Shown here piece after piece: positions 23,250 through 31,806 of a stretch of 35,815 bases of DNA. Below the pieces are notes generated by a model. The model was not told the origin of the DNA. It worked only from the letters and a program-made list of their open reading frames with translations, and searched no databases. The DNA comes from Myxococcales bacterium (GTDB lineage Bacteria; Myxococcota_A; UBA796; SXON01), in the NCBI GenBank assembly GCA_009692605.1, contig SHYV01000014.1, positions 1 to 35,815 of the forward strand. Direction: 5' to 3'. Position 1 is the first letter of the stretch; the number at the start of each line of letters is the position of its first letter. The position numbers and the translations under genes are program-made.

Positions 23250-24100
23250 TGGCTCGCGAGGTCTCTACAGTCACCTTCTGGCTGACGCACGGCGTTCTGG
23301 TCACGGCGACCTGTGCGGTGCTCTACCCGGTGCTGCTGGTGATCAACATGGCGCTGTCGCCGTCGCAGGGCTTCTCGGGCGGAGCGCTGCCGATCCCGAC
23401 CACCGTGACCCTGGCCAACTTCGCTGCGGTCGCGGGCACGGTGACCTCCGACGGATCCTGGCTGTTTGCGCGTCAGCTTCTCAATTCGCTCGTCGTGGCC
23501 TCGGCCACCGCAGTCGTCGGCGTGTCGGTGGCGGCGACCGCGGCGTGGTCGCTGTCGCGCTGGCGATTTCCAGGTCGGGATGCGTTCATTTCGGGGTTCT
23601 TGCTGACGCAAATGTTCCCGAGCGTGCTGATGGCGATCCCGCTCTACCTGCTGCTCGACGCCCTGCACCTGCTCGATTCGCTCTCCGGGCTCGTGCTTGT
23701 CTACGCGACAACCTCGGTGCCGTTCTCGATCTGGAACCTCAAGGGCTACTTCGATACCATCCCGGTCGAGCTTGAGGAGGCCGCCACGCTGGACGGGGCC
23801 TCGCGTTGGACGACGTTCATCACGATCATCCTACCTCTCGCTCGGCCCGCGTTGGCGGTGACCGCGTTGTTCTCCTTCATGACCGCCTGGAACGAGTTCA
23901 TCCTCGCGGCCACGCTGATCGGGGACGCGCGGGCCTATACGCTGCCGGTGGTGCTCAACGGCTATGTCGGGGAGTTCGGCGCCGAATGGGGTAAGTTCTC
24001 GGCTGCCGCCATCATTGTCAGCGTGCCGGTCATCGCCTTGTTCTTCTTCCTTCAGCGCCAGTTGGTGGAGGGGCTCACCTCCGGCGGCGTGAAGGGCTAA
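23249..24100 (+). CDS. Carbohydrate ABC transporter permease, MalG-like
   Basis: A 283-aa inner-membrane permease of the MalG type. There are six hydrophobic segments, a periplasmic loop after TM1, and the cytoplasmic EAA loop, EEAATLDGASRWTTFITIIL, that docks the ATPase. The C-terminus GLTSGGVKG is a hallmark of MalG relatives. It starts at GTG 23249, sharing one base with the tatA stop, and its stop lies five bases from the stop of the convergent MalE-MalF fusion gene. It almost certainly works with that fusion and with the MalK-like ATPase to import a sugar or oligosaccharide, but is transcribed separately with tatA. Confidence 0.93.
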   Translation: MAREVSTVTFWLTHGVLVTATCAVLYPVLLVINMALSPSQGFSGGALPIPTTVTLANFAAVAGTVTSDGSWLFARQLLNSLVVASATAVVGVSVAATAAWSLSRWRFPGRDAFISGFLLTQMFPSVLMAIPLYLLLDALHLLDSLSGLVLVYATTSVPFSIWNLKGYFDTIPVELEEAATLDGASRWTTFITIILPLARPALAVTALFSFMTAWNEFILAATLIGDARAYTLPVVLNGYVGEFGAEWGKFSAAAIIVSVPVIALFFFLQRQLVEGLTSGGVKG

Positions 24101-24105
24101 GATGC

Positions 24106-26289
24106 CTACAGCACCTTCCTGCCCGCGACCCGGTTGAGCAGCCGACTCTGCACCACCATCACGCCGAAGATGATGACGGCGTAGGCAGCCCCGTAGCCGT
24201 ACCGATGGCCCCGCGTGAACGCCCATCGGTAGGCTTGCGAGACGAGGATGTCGGTCGACCCGTCCGGCTCACCGCCGCTGACCAGAAAGATCACGTTGAA
24301 CATGTTGAAGGTCCAGACACTACCGAGGATGACGGCGGGTAACAACGCTGGCTTGAGCATCGGCAGGGTCACCAGCCAGAACTTTTGCCACCCCGTCGCA
24401 CCGTCCAGCTCGGCCGCTTCTTCCACCTCGCGGGAGACGCTTTGCAGAGCCCCGAGCGTGACCACCATCATGAACGGGAACCCGAGCCAGGTGTTCGTCG
24501 CGACGTTGGCCGCAAAGGCGGTGGTCCACTGTGCGAACCAGCTCACTGGGGCGATACCACAGATCCCAAGAAGGGCGTTGATCGCTCCGAACTGCTGGTG
24601 AAACATGCCCTTCCACGCCAGCGCGGTGATGTAGTTCGGCACCGCCCAGGGCAGGATCAGGAGCGCGCGGAACACCCCGCGCACCTTGACCCACGGCTCC
24701 CGAAGCATCAACGCCAGAAACACCCCGAGCGAGACGTGGAGCACAACGTTGGTGAGCGTCCAGATAAGGGTGACGGCGAGGGTGTACCAGAACGACAAGG
24801 CTCGGGTAGACGCGTCGGTCAGCGGAAAGTCCCGGGACAGCAGGATGTCAGTGAAGTGGGCGAAGCCTACAAACCGCCACGTCCCGTCGCTGGCCGATCC
24901 GCTCACCTCGAACAGGCTCACGCTCGCCCCGACCACGAAGGGCGCCACCACCAGCAGGACCACGGCGAGACCCCCTGGCGCCACCCAAAGGTACTCGCGC
25001 CACGCCTTGACGACGTTCGCCACGTACATCTGACGTACGGCCCATGCAGCCCCAAGCGCGAGCCCCAGCCCGAGCAGCCACGCGAAGGGTCGTCCATCGA
25101 CGGTGGGCGCTTCCGGTCGTGACACGACGAGCCACGTGGTCTGGGCCTCTGCCGCGGCTTGCTCCGGCGTGGCCGCCCCACGCACCAGCCGCCGCAGCGC
25201 CCGAGCGAGCGGCTCCCACGTCTGGGCCATGGCCGGCACGGTGGGCATGGGCACCGCGAGATCCGCCTGACGCTGAAACGCAGCGAGCACGGGGTCATCC
25301 GGCAGGGCGGCGGGGGCTCCCCCCGCTCCCGGCACCACCTGCTTGCCCTCCGCAGCCCGGCGACCGGCGATGTCGGGGCGCTGCAGGTAGGCGGCAAAGT
25401 CGCGGGCGAGCCCATCCGCTTCGCGCGTAGACGGGGCCGGCCTGCCGGCGAGAAACAGGGCCTCCACGGTGAGGTACGGCGCGGCGGGCAAGCCGGTGGA
25501 CGACACCCTCGGCAAGGGGGCGACCGCGAAGTCGGGCCCGCCGCGCTCCTGCGGTTCGATCTCGCCGAGGAACCACGGTCCGTTCGGGACCATCGCCACC
25601 TTTCCGCTGTTGAAGAGCTGCGTGATCAGGGCGCCTGACGTCTCCGCCGGGCCCAGCGCGGCGAGCTGCTGGATGAACGCGAACGCGGCGCGGTTCTCGG
25701 GTCGATCGAGCTGGGCCCGCCCGTCTACCAGCGCCCCGCCGCCGAAGCCGTGCATGAACGGGGCGTTGTGGTACGCGCTGGTGGCCTCCCACGCAAAACC
25801 CCAACGCGTCGGCTCGGTGGGGTGGTCCCGCAGCTGGTCGGCGAGGCGCAGCAGGTCGTCGGTGGTCTCGGGCGGGACCGGGACGAGCGCACGGTTGTAG
25901 AAGAGCGCCAGACACTTGGTCGCCAACGGCCAGCCGTACAGCAGGCTGTCGTCGCCTGCGAGCGCGCCGTGCGCAGCGTCGGTGTAGTCTGCGGCGGGAC
26001 CGACGGGTTGGATGAGCGCGGTCTTGACCCAGTCCCCAAGCCTCTCGTGCGCGAAGATGAAGAGATCCGGCCCGTTGCCGCGTGGGACGGCCGCCTCAAG
26101 CTTGCTGGCGAGCGACTCGTAGGGCACCGAGACCAGCTCGATCTGGTCGCCCGGGTGGGCTGACTGATACTCGCTCGTCAACTCCTCCAGCACCGCGCGC
26201 TCCTCCCCGCGCCAGGCGTGCCAGAGCGTGATCTCGGTCGCGGCGGCCGGAGCAGACAGCAGCTGCAGCCCGAATAAAATCAGGCTCAA
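24106..26289 (-). CDS. Fused MalE-MalF: solute-binding domain joined to an ABC permease
   Basis: A 727-aa single chain. Residues 1-18 are a signal segment; about 19-395 form an extracellular solute-binding domain of the maltose type ([48 protein letters not shown]). A transmembrane helix at about 404-424 leads into the cytoplasm, and about 435-727 is a MalF-like permease with at least six helices and the EAA loop [20 protein letters not shown] at about 622-641. The binding domain is thus tethered at the periplasmic face, replacing a free or lipid-anchored binding protein. TTG 26289 overlaps the ATPase stop (TTGA). It is convergent with malG, five bases away. Substrate unknown; gene order suggests di- or oligosaccharides. 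Confidence 0.9.
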   Translation of the reverse strand: MSLILFGLQLLSAPAAATEITLWHAWRGEERAVLEELTSEYQSAHPGDQIELVSVPYESLASKLEAAVPRGNGPDLFIFAHERLGDWVKTALIQPVGPAADYTDAAHGALAGDDSLLYGWPLATKCLALFYNRALVPVPPETTDDLLRLADQLRDHPTEPTRWGFAWEATSAYHNAPFMHGFGGGALVDGRAQLDRPENRAAFAFIQQLAALGPAETSGALITQLFNSGKVAMVPNGPWFLGEIEPQERGGPDFAVAPLPRVSSTGLPAAPYLTVEALFLAGRPAPSTREADGLARDFAAYLQRPDIAGRRAAEGKQVVPGAGGAPAALPDDPVLAAFQRQADLAVPMPTVPAMAQTWEPLARALRRLVRGAATPEQAAAEAQTTWLVVSRPEAPTVDGRPFAWLLGLGLALGAAWAVRQMYVANVVKAWREYLWVAPGGLAVVLLVVAPFVVGASVSLFEVSGSASDGTWRFVGFAHFTDILLSRDFPLTDASTRALSFWYTLAVTLIWTLTNVVLHVSLGVFLALMLREPWVKVRGVFRALLILPWAVPNYITALAWKGMFHQQFGAINALLGICGIAPVSWFAQWTTAFAANVATNTWLGFPFMMVVTLGALQSVSREVEEAAELDGATGWQKFWLVTLPMLKPALLPAVILGSVWTFNMFNVIFLVSGGEPDGSTDILVSQAYRWAFTRGHRYGYGAAYAVIIFGVMVVQSRLLNRVAGRKVL

Positions 26290-27389
26290 CGCCGCACGCG
26301 GGCGCCTGTTGCGGTCTCGAACCGGTAGCTGCGCGTGAACGTCAGGCTCACAGACTCACCGGGGCTCGGGGCCTCCCCCTCGACGCGCGCCATGAGCAGG
26401 GGGTCCTGCGCGCCCCCGGCCGCCGGAGCACCGCCAGCGACGCGCAGATGCACCATGGCCTCAAAACCGAGCCGCTCCACGAATTCCACGGTCGCGGCCA
26501 GCCCTGGGTCTGGCAGCCCGTGGTCCGGTTGTCCGTCGCGGTGCACCACCACGTCGTTCGGCCGCACGCCGATGACCTCTCCGGGCGGCGCGGTTTGGTT
26601 GTCTGCTTGCTGCCCCGGCTTCAGCGGTCGGCCAGGGTCGTGCTCCAGAAAGTTCATCGTCGGGCTGCCGATGAACTTCGCCACGAAGCGGTTGGCGGGG
26701 TCGAAATACAGCTCGTCCGGGGTGCCGACCTGCTGCACCACACCGCCGTTGAGGACGACGATGCGATCGGCGAGCGTCAGCGCCTCCACCTGATCGTGCG
26801 TCACGTACAGGGTAGTGGTCCGCAGCAGCTTGTGCCTGCGGCGCAGCTCGCTTCGCATCTGCTGGCGCAGCGCGGCGTCGAGGTTCGAGAGCGGCTCGTC
26901 GAACAAGAACACCGCTGGGCGACGGACGATCGCGCGTCCCATCGCGACGCGCTGTCGCTGTCCCCCGGAGAGCTCTTTCGGGAGCCGCGCCAGCAGGGGC
27001 GTCAGGCCGAGCATCTCCGCCGCCTCGGCCACCCGGGCCTCGGTCTCGGGGTGCTTCTGGAGACGCAGGGCAAACGCCATGTTCTCCTTGACCGTGAGGT
27101 GGGGGTAGAGCGCGTAGCTCTGGAAGACCATCGCGACGTCACGGTCCTTCGGCGCGACGTCGTTCACCTTGCGTTCGCCGATCAGGAGATCGCCGGCGGT
27201 GATCTCCTCTAGGCCCGCGACGCATCTCAGCAGGGTGCTCTTTCCGCAGCCCGACGGGCCGACGAGCGCGATGAACTCGCCATCTGCGACCTCGAGATCG
27301 ACACCGTGGAGCACCATGCTGAGCTCGGGGGCCGAGCGGCTCCCGCTTCGGTAGGATTTCTGCACACCACGGAAGCTCAGGGTCGCCAT
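26286..27389 (-). CDS. Sugar ABC transporter ATP-binding protein, MalK/UgpC-like
   Basis: A 367-aa ATPase that drives the importer made with MalE-MalF and MalG. Walker [10 protein letters not shown] lies at about 43-51, the Q-loop at about 86, the signature LSGGQRQR at about 140 and Walker [13 protein letters not shown] just after; the switch His is in [10 protein letters not shown]. The C-terminal 130 residues (from about 240) form the MalK-type regulatory/TOBE region (GVRPNDVVV) with a Pro/Gly/Ala-rich insert. Length is typical of MalK. It is the first gene of a two-gene minus-strand operon. No regulator of the MalT/LacI kind is seen nearby. Confidence 0.93.
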   Translation of the reverse strand: MATLSFRGVQKSYRSGSRSAPELSMVLHGVDLEVADGEFIALVGPSGCGKSTLLRCVAGLEEITAGDLLIGERKVNDVAPKDRDVAMVFQSYALYPHLTVKENMAFALRLQKHPETEARVAEAAEMLGLTPLLARLPKELSGGQRQRVAMGRAIVRRPAVFLFDEPLSNLDAALRQQMRSELRRRHKLLRTTTLYVTHDQVEALTLADRIVVLNGGVVQQVGTPDELYFDPANRFVAKFIGSPTMNFLEHDPGRPLKPGQQADNQTAPPGEVIGVRPNDVVVHRDGQPDHGLPDPGLAATVEFVERLGFEAMVHLRVAGGAPAAGGAQDPLLMARVEGEAPSPGESVSLTFTRSYRFETATGARVRR

Positions 27390-27451
27390 CGCCCCGAGGC
27401 TTAGCCCATCTTCGCTGCGCCCGTGCTGGAGCCGCTGCCCGGTCAGCCGCT

Positions 27452-27507
27452 GGCGATCACCGGCCGGCGATCACCGGCCGGCGATCATCGACCGTCGATC
27501 ACCGGCG
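27452..27507. repeat. 14-bp tandem repeat forming GC hairpins between the methyltransferase and malK genes
   Basis: GGCGATCACCGGCC occurs twice exactly (27452-27465 and 27466-27479), then as two diverged copies to 27507 that include the methyltransferase stop codon. The junctions create CCGGCCGG at 27460-27467 and 27474-27481, able to pair as an eight-base stem with a CGATCA loop. It may act as a terminator for the methyltransferase gene, although no T-tract is present. Confidence 0.7.
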
Positions 27508-28113
27508 GACGAAGACCGCCTCAAGCTGGGCCAGCTCGGCCGCGCCCTCGGCCGCGCCCGATGCGGTCTGGAACCCGAACCCTGAGGGCTCGAGCCGCTC
27601 GACCTCGAAATGCGGATGGAAGTAGTGGAGGAGGTCGGCGGCGCTGGTGCCGAAGGGCGGTCCCGGCCGCTTCAGCGCGGCGTTGTCAAAGTCCAGAAAC
27701 GCTCCGAACAGCTTGCCGCCCGCGCGAAGGGCGCGCGCCGCCGCTGCGACGTATCGGTCCCGGTCGCCCGGCGCGATCGCGCAGAACAGGGTGTGCTCGC
27801 ACACCAGATCGAAGGTCCCGAGGCCGCCGGCAGAGAAGTCGGCGGTGAGAAAGTCCCCGACGATCGCGTCCACGCCGTTTTGCGCTTTCGCCCGCTGGAC
27901 GGCCAGGGGCGCGATGTCCATCGCGGTGACCCGGTATCCGCGGTTGTCGAGCGCCCGCGCCTCGTGGCCGAGGCCGCAGCCGGGCACCAGCACCCGGGCC
28001 GGCGGGTGGTGGATGACCGGCAGCAGGCGCAGCACAAGCGGCGAGGCCCGACCCTGATCCCAGCCGAGCACATTTCCGCCTGAGTACCGATGATTCCAGT
28101 CCGTCGCATCCAT
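27499..28113 (-). CDS. SAM-dependent methyltransferase, thiopurine S-methyltransferase (TPMT)-like
   Basis: A 204-aa class I methyltransferase. WNHRYSGG at the N-terminus, the SAM-binding VLVPGCGLGHEA (about 42-53), the acidic strand end VTAMDIA (about 63-69), and FDLVCEHTLFCAI at about 100-112 are hallmarks of the TPMT/halide-thiol methyltransferase group; PGPPFGTSAADLLHYF follows. These enzymes methylate thiols, selenite/tellurite or halides to volatile or less toxic products. The acceptor here cannot be told. GGAG five bases before the ATG supports the start. It is divergent from the glycosyltransferase gene 47 bases away. Confidence 0.92.
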   Translation of the reverse strand: MDATDWNHRYSGGNVLGWDQGRASPLVLRLLPVIHHPPARVLVPGCGLGHEARALDNRGYRVTAMDIAPLAVQRAKAQNGVDAIVGDFLTADFSAGGLGTFDLVCEHTLFCAIAPGDRDRYVAAAARALRAGGKLFGAFLDFDNAALKRPGPPFGTSAADLLHYFHPHFEVERLEPSGFGFQTASGAAEGAAELAQLEAVFVRR

Positions 28114-28142
28114 GTTTGCTCCATAGGTCCGCGCGGTAACAC

Positions 28143-28158
28143 GCCGGATTAAGCCGGC
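28143..28158 (+). promoter_or_regulatory. Hairpin immediately before the GT39-like gene
   Basis: GCCGG at 28143-28147 and CCGGC at 28154-28158 form a five-base stem with an ATTAAG loop, two bases before GTG 28161. On the mRNA it would lie across the ribosome-binding region. No Shine-Dalgarno is visible, so the loop or the hairpin may influence initiation. Confidence 0.3.
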
Positions 28159-28160
28159 CC

Positions 28161-30656
28161 GTGTTGACCCCCGAACGCCCGAAGCTGCCGCGACCCGCGG
28201 GCTGGCTGTTCCCGCTGGGGGTAAGCGCGCTGCTGTGCTTCGGTCACCTCGGGCGCTGGTCGCTCTGGCAAGACGAGGCGTTCACGTGGGTGCTCATGCA
28301 GAAGGACCTGCCGGGCATGATCGGCGCGGCCGGGCAGGACCGGCACCCGCCGCTCTACTACCTGATCGTCGCGGCCTTCCGCTGGCTCGGGGACCGGGAC
28401 TTCGCCCTGCGGTTGCCCTCGGCGCTCGGCGTGGTGGCCTCGGTGGGGCTGACGGGTTGGGCTGGGGGCCGATACTTTGGCGGTCGGGTTGGGCTGGTGG
28501 CGGCGTGGGTGATGGCGCTGTCGCCGTACGCGCTGCTGTACGCCAGCACCGCCCGGATGTACGGGCTGCTGATGTTCTGGGGTGCGCTCCTGTTTGCGAC
28601 GGGTTTGGGCGTTTCCCGAGGATCTCGACCGGGGAGATGGGCCGTTGCCCTGTGCCTCGCCGCCGCTGGCGCGTTGTGGACGCACTACGCGGGTGCGGCC
28701 GCCATCGCCGCGACCGGCCTTGGGGTAGGGTTGGACCTGCTGGCTCGGGGCTCATTGCGTGGGACTGCGGGCGGCTCGCCCGGCGGTCGGCGCGGTCAGG
28801 CCGAGCCACAGAACGCCGCGTCACCGATCGGCGGGCTGGCCTGGGCGCGGCTTGGCCTGCTCGTGCTGGCGTTGGGCCTCGCGGGCCTCTCGTTTGTCCC
28901 TTGGGCGCTCGGTCCGCTGCGCTTCCAGCTCGCGAACAAGGACGCGCCGTCCGACCGCACATGGACCGTGCTCGCTTATCTGTGGTGGAACTTCGACAGT
29001 CGGGTGCCTGCGCTCTCCTGGGCGCTATCAGGCCTGCAGGTCGCGGGTCTCGGCGTCGCGATTCGGCGGCGGGATCCGCTCTTGCTCGGCTGGGTGCTCG
29101 CTGCGCTGGTCTTTCCGTGGTTCGCGTCGCGGTCTGGGCCCGCACAGAACCCCCGTAATTACAGTGATTTCCTTCCGCTCGCCAGCGTCCTCGTCGGGCT
29201 GGCGGTGGACTCCGTCCTGCGCGCGGCGCGACGCCCCGGCGCGGCCGGATGGTCGCTCTTCGGGCTCCTCCTCCTTGCCGCCGAGCCGCTCCATGACCTC
29301 TGGACGCGGCCGGTCAGCCCCCAGGAGGTCGGCACCGGCTTCGACTACCGAGTGGAGGCCGACGTCCTTGACGCCGCGGCGCCCAAGAACGGGGGGCTCT
29401 ACTTTCGGCCCCCCTTCCTGCTGGCCCAGTACCAGCGCTACGCTCCCGCGCTGGTGGCTCGAGGCCAGCGCCCGGTGGACCGGTACGCGTGGTTGGCCAG
29501 CTCACGGTCCGAGTGGGTCGACAGCACGGTGACCAGCCGCTTTCCTGCGGAGTGTACGTTCGCCGTTGCTTTCCGGCAGGTGCTGTACGCAGCGCCCGGT
29601 GAGGGGTGCGAGGCGCTGGCGGGCTGGGTCGAGCACGTCGCCGACGCCGGGGGCGAGGCTGGCGGGGGCTATGTTCCGTTCCAGCTTGAATTGGCGCGCC
29701 GCGCGCTCGCAGCCAACGACCTTCCTCTTGCCCGATCGTGGGCGGAGCGCGCCCAGAAGACCCTCGTGGGCCACCCCGCCGCCGCTCTTGCGGTGGCCGA
29801 GGCCGCCACGCGTCAAGGCGACCACCCTGCTGCGCTGGAGGCCGCGTTGCACGCGGTGGCGATCACGCGATCCTGGCGCTGGGCGGGTCCGGCCATCGCC
29901 CAAGCGTGGACCACCGCGGCGAGGGCGTTCGAGAAGTTGGAGCGCTACGAGGACCGGGCCCGCGCGCTGGATGCGGCGAATTGTGCGAGAAAGGTGCTGT
30001 GGCCGTGGTTTTGCGGCACGGGCCCCGGGTCGGGGCGGGTGATGTCGCTGCTGCCGCTCGCGCCGGGCGGCGGCCTTCCTCCGACGATCGCTCCGCTCCC
30101 TGCGCTTAGCGAGTCGCAGTCGCCGCCTCCGCCTGTTGCGGTGCCGGTCGGCGGGGCGCGGCTTGGCCTTTGGCCTCTGGACGGTGAGGTGCTCCCGTCC
30201 GGCTGGAGCGACGCCGGCGGGACGGTCGCGGATCCATCGGCGGTGATGGACCTCGTCGACGGTTTTGCCGTCCTGTCGCTCGCGGTTGGCGGCGACCGGT
30301 CCACTGCGTTGGCGTGCGCTCCGATGGTGCCGGCCTCGCCGCTGATGGCGGTCCGCGCCCGCTGGCGCGCGGACATGCACACGGGCCCGGCGGCGGGGGG
30401 CGCGGGTCGCACATGGATCTTCTTCGAGGCGCGGATGGCTGGGCCCGACGGTCGGGTGATGCAGCTTGGGGGCTCACCGGTGATGGAGCGGCCCCTGACG
30501 ACGGCGAGCGGCACCTCGTGGCGTGTGGACCGCTTTGAGTTCCGCGCCCTCCCGGATGCTCGTGAAGTTCGACTCTGCTTGAAGGTAGATGGCGACGTCC
30601 CGACTCGCCTCGCGGTCGACTGGATCGAGGTTTTGGCGCTGCAGGAGGCCGAATGA
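28161..30656 (+). CDS. GT39-like membrane glycosyltransferase with TPR and C-terminal beta module
   Basis: An 831-aa protein. After TM1 comes WSLWQDEAFTWVLM, with the catalytic DE of family 39 enzymes, then HPPLYYLIVAAFRW, their second hallmark. About ten transmembrane helices reach residue about 380. Residues about 390-500 are an extracytoplasmic domain, about 505-610 form TPR-like helices (LARRALAANDLPLARSW), and about 668-831 form a beta-rich module ending VDWIEVLAL. The last module is related to both halves of the lipoprotein encoded next (see findings). It probably moves a sugar from a polyprenyl-phosphate carrier to an exported acceptor. GTG 28161 has no Shine-Dalgarno and the stop overlaps the next start (ATGA). 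Confidence 0.82.
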   Translation: MLTPERPKLPRPAGWLFPLGVSALLCFGHLGRWSLWQDEAFTWVLMQKDLPGMIGAAGQDRHPPLYYLIVAAFRWLGDRDFALRLPSALGVVASVGLTGWAGGRYFGGRVGLVAAWVMALSPYALLYASTARMYGLLMFWGALLFATGLGVSRGSRPGRWAVALCLAAAGALWTHYAGAAAIAATGLGVGLDLLARGSLRGTAGGSPGGRRGQAEPQNAASPIGGLAWARLGLLVLALGLAGLSFVPWALGPLRFQLANKDAPSDRTWTVLAYLWWNFDSRVPALSWALSGLQVAGLGVAIRRRDPLLLGWVLAALVFPWFASRSGPAQNPRNYSDFLPLASVLVGLAVDSVLRAARRPGAAGWSLFGLLLLAAEPLHDLWTRPVSPQEVGTGFDYRVEADVLDAAAPKNGGLYFRPPFLLAQYQRYAPALVARGQRPVDRYAWLASSRSEWVDSTVTSRFPAECTFAVAFRQVLYAAPGEGCEALAGWVEHVADAGGEAGGGYVPFQLELARRALAANDLPLARSWAERAQKTLVGHPAAALAVAEAATRQGDHPAALEAALHAVAITRSWRWAGPAIAQAWTTAARAFEKLERYEDRARALDAANCARKVLWPWFCGTGPGSGRVMSLLPLAPGGGLPPTIAPLPALSESQSPPPPVAVPVGGARLGLWPLDGEVLPSGWSDAGGTVADPSAVMDLVDGFAVLSLAVGGDRSTALACAPMVPASPLMAVRARWRADMHTGPAAGGAGRTWIFFEARMAGPDGRVMQLGGSPVMERPLTTASGTSWRVDRFEFRALPDAREVRLCLKVDGDVPTRLAVDWIEVLALQEAE

Positions 30657-31798
30657 CGTACTCCAGAGCGCGTTGGGGGGCCCTGGCGCGCCTGGGGTCG
30701 GCGCTCGGGATCGGAGGAGTCTCCGGTTGCGGCACCGAGACGGAGCGACTCGGCTTTGCCCCGTGGCCTGACGCGCCGGTGGTCGCGGACGTGCCGAGCG
30801 ATGTGCCCCAGGCGGAGTCCCGCGCGTTTGACATGAATTTTGGCGGGGGCGTCGCCGGTGCGCCGTACGGAGTCGGGTTCTTCGTCCCGCCCGGGGTGGT
30901 CGCGTCGCCGGTCGCGGGGCGGCTGTCGGACGGCTCGATGGGGTTTAGTTTCACGGTGCCCACGCCGGGCGACGCGGTGGTGTGCACAGCGCCCGTGCGC
31001 ATGCAGGGGCGGGTGTCCTTGTCGGGAAGGATGCGAGTGGCTGAGCTGGTCACCACGGCGGAGCTCTGGACCGGCTTCGACGTGGAGCTGCGGGCGCGGG
31101 ATGAACAGAAGCGCCTGGTCTCGCCTGAAGGAACCAAGTTTGTGCGCGTGGCCCACGTCCGCGAGCAGGGCGGTTTTGAGGAGTGGAGCGCGGAGATCGA
31201 GGTGCCCACCGCTGCGGTGCAGGCGGAGGTGTGCTGGCGTTTTCTGGGGGCGACAGGCACCGTGGAGGTTGACCGCGTCGTGGTGGAGAGCCCCGGGATG
31301 CCAGTGCCCGTTGCGGCTCCGATCGTCAGCGTGGAGTGGCCGATGGACGAGCCTGGAGGTCCCGGGGGAGCCCCGTTGGGGTTCTCGTTCCTCATTCCTC
31401 CCGGGACGACGGGAGCGGCGCTGTCCCTGAACGAGGGAGAGGGGCTCCGCATCGCGGTCGACAACCCCGGTAATGCGCTTGCCTGCTCTGATGCGTTCTC
31501 GGTCGCGCCCGGCATCGTTGTCAGCGGGCGGGTGAAGGTGGACCGCGTCCAGAGCGACGACCACCCGTGGACCGGTTTTGTCGCGGAGGTGCGCAGCTAC
31601 GACATGGTGGGCCGCCTCGCTTCGTCGGGGACCACGCCGTTCACGCTGCTCAGGGCGTGGAAGTTGCCCACGACGGGTTGGGAGGACTTCACAGCCCCGT
31701 TCGCCCCGCCGAAGGGGGCGGTGTCCGGTAAGGTGTGCTTTCGGTTCGTCGAGGCCACCGGAGTGGCGGACGTCGATGGCGCGGGGGTGGGGGAGTAG
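30653..31798 (+). CDS. Putative lipoprotein with two tandem beta-sandwich-like modules
   Basis: A 381-aa protein co-translated with the glycosyltransferase (ATGA overlap). A basic N-terminus and hydrophobic stretch end in the lipobox-like VSGC, with Cys26 as likely lipid anchor; the hydrophobic stretch is short, so this is moderate evidence. Residues about 60-215 and 225-381 are two copies of one module: both have a VPPG/IPPG turn, a WTGFxxE strand and a WxxxxxxxxxPxxAVxxxVCxRFxxATGxxxVD end. The same pattern closes the glycosyltransferase. The fold looks like a carbohydrate-binding-type beta sandwich, but that is inferred. The C-terminus stops abruptly at GVGE, as if the last strand were trimmed. 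Function unknown; glycan binding at the membrane is a reasonable idea. Confidence 0.75.
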   Translation: MTYSRARWGALARLGSALGIGGVSGCGTETERLGFAPWPDAPVVADVPSDVPQAESRAFDMNFGGGVAGAPYGVGFFVPPGVVASPVAGRLSDGSMGFSFTVPTPGDAVVCTAPVRMQGRVSLSGRMRVAELVTTAELWTGFDVELRARDEQKRLVSPEGTKFVRVAHVREQGGFEEWSAEIEVPTAAVQAEVCWRFLGATGTVEVDRVVVESPGMPVPVAAPIVSVEWPMDEPGGPGGAPLGFSFLIPPGTTGAALSLNEGEGLRIAVDNPGNALACSDAFSVAPGIVVSGRVKVDRVQSDDHPWTGFVAEVRSYDMVGRLASSGTTPFTLLRAWKLPTTGWEDFTAPFAPPKGAVSGKVCFRFVEATGVADVDGAGVGE

Positions 31799-31806
31799 CC
31801 CGCCGC

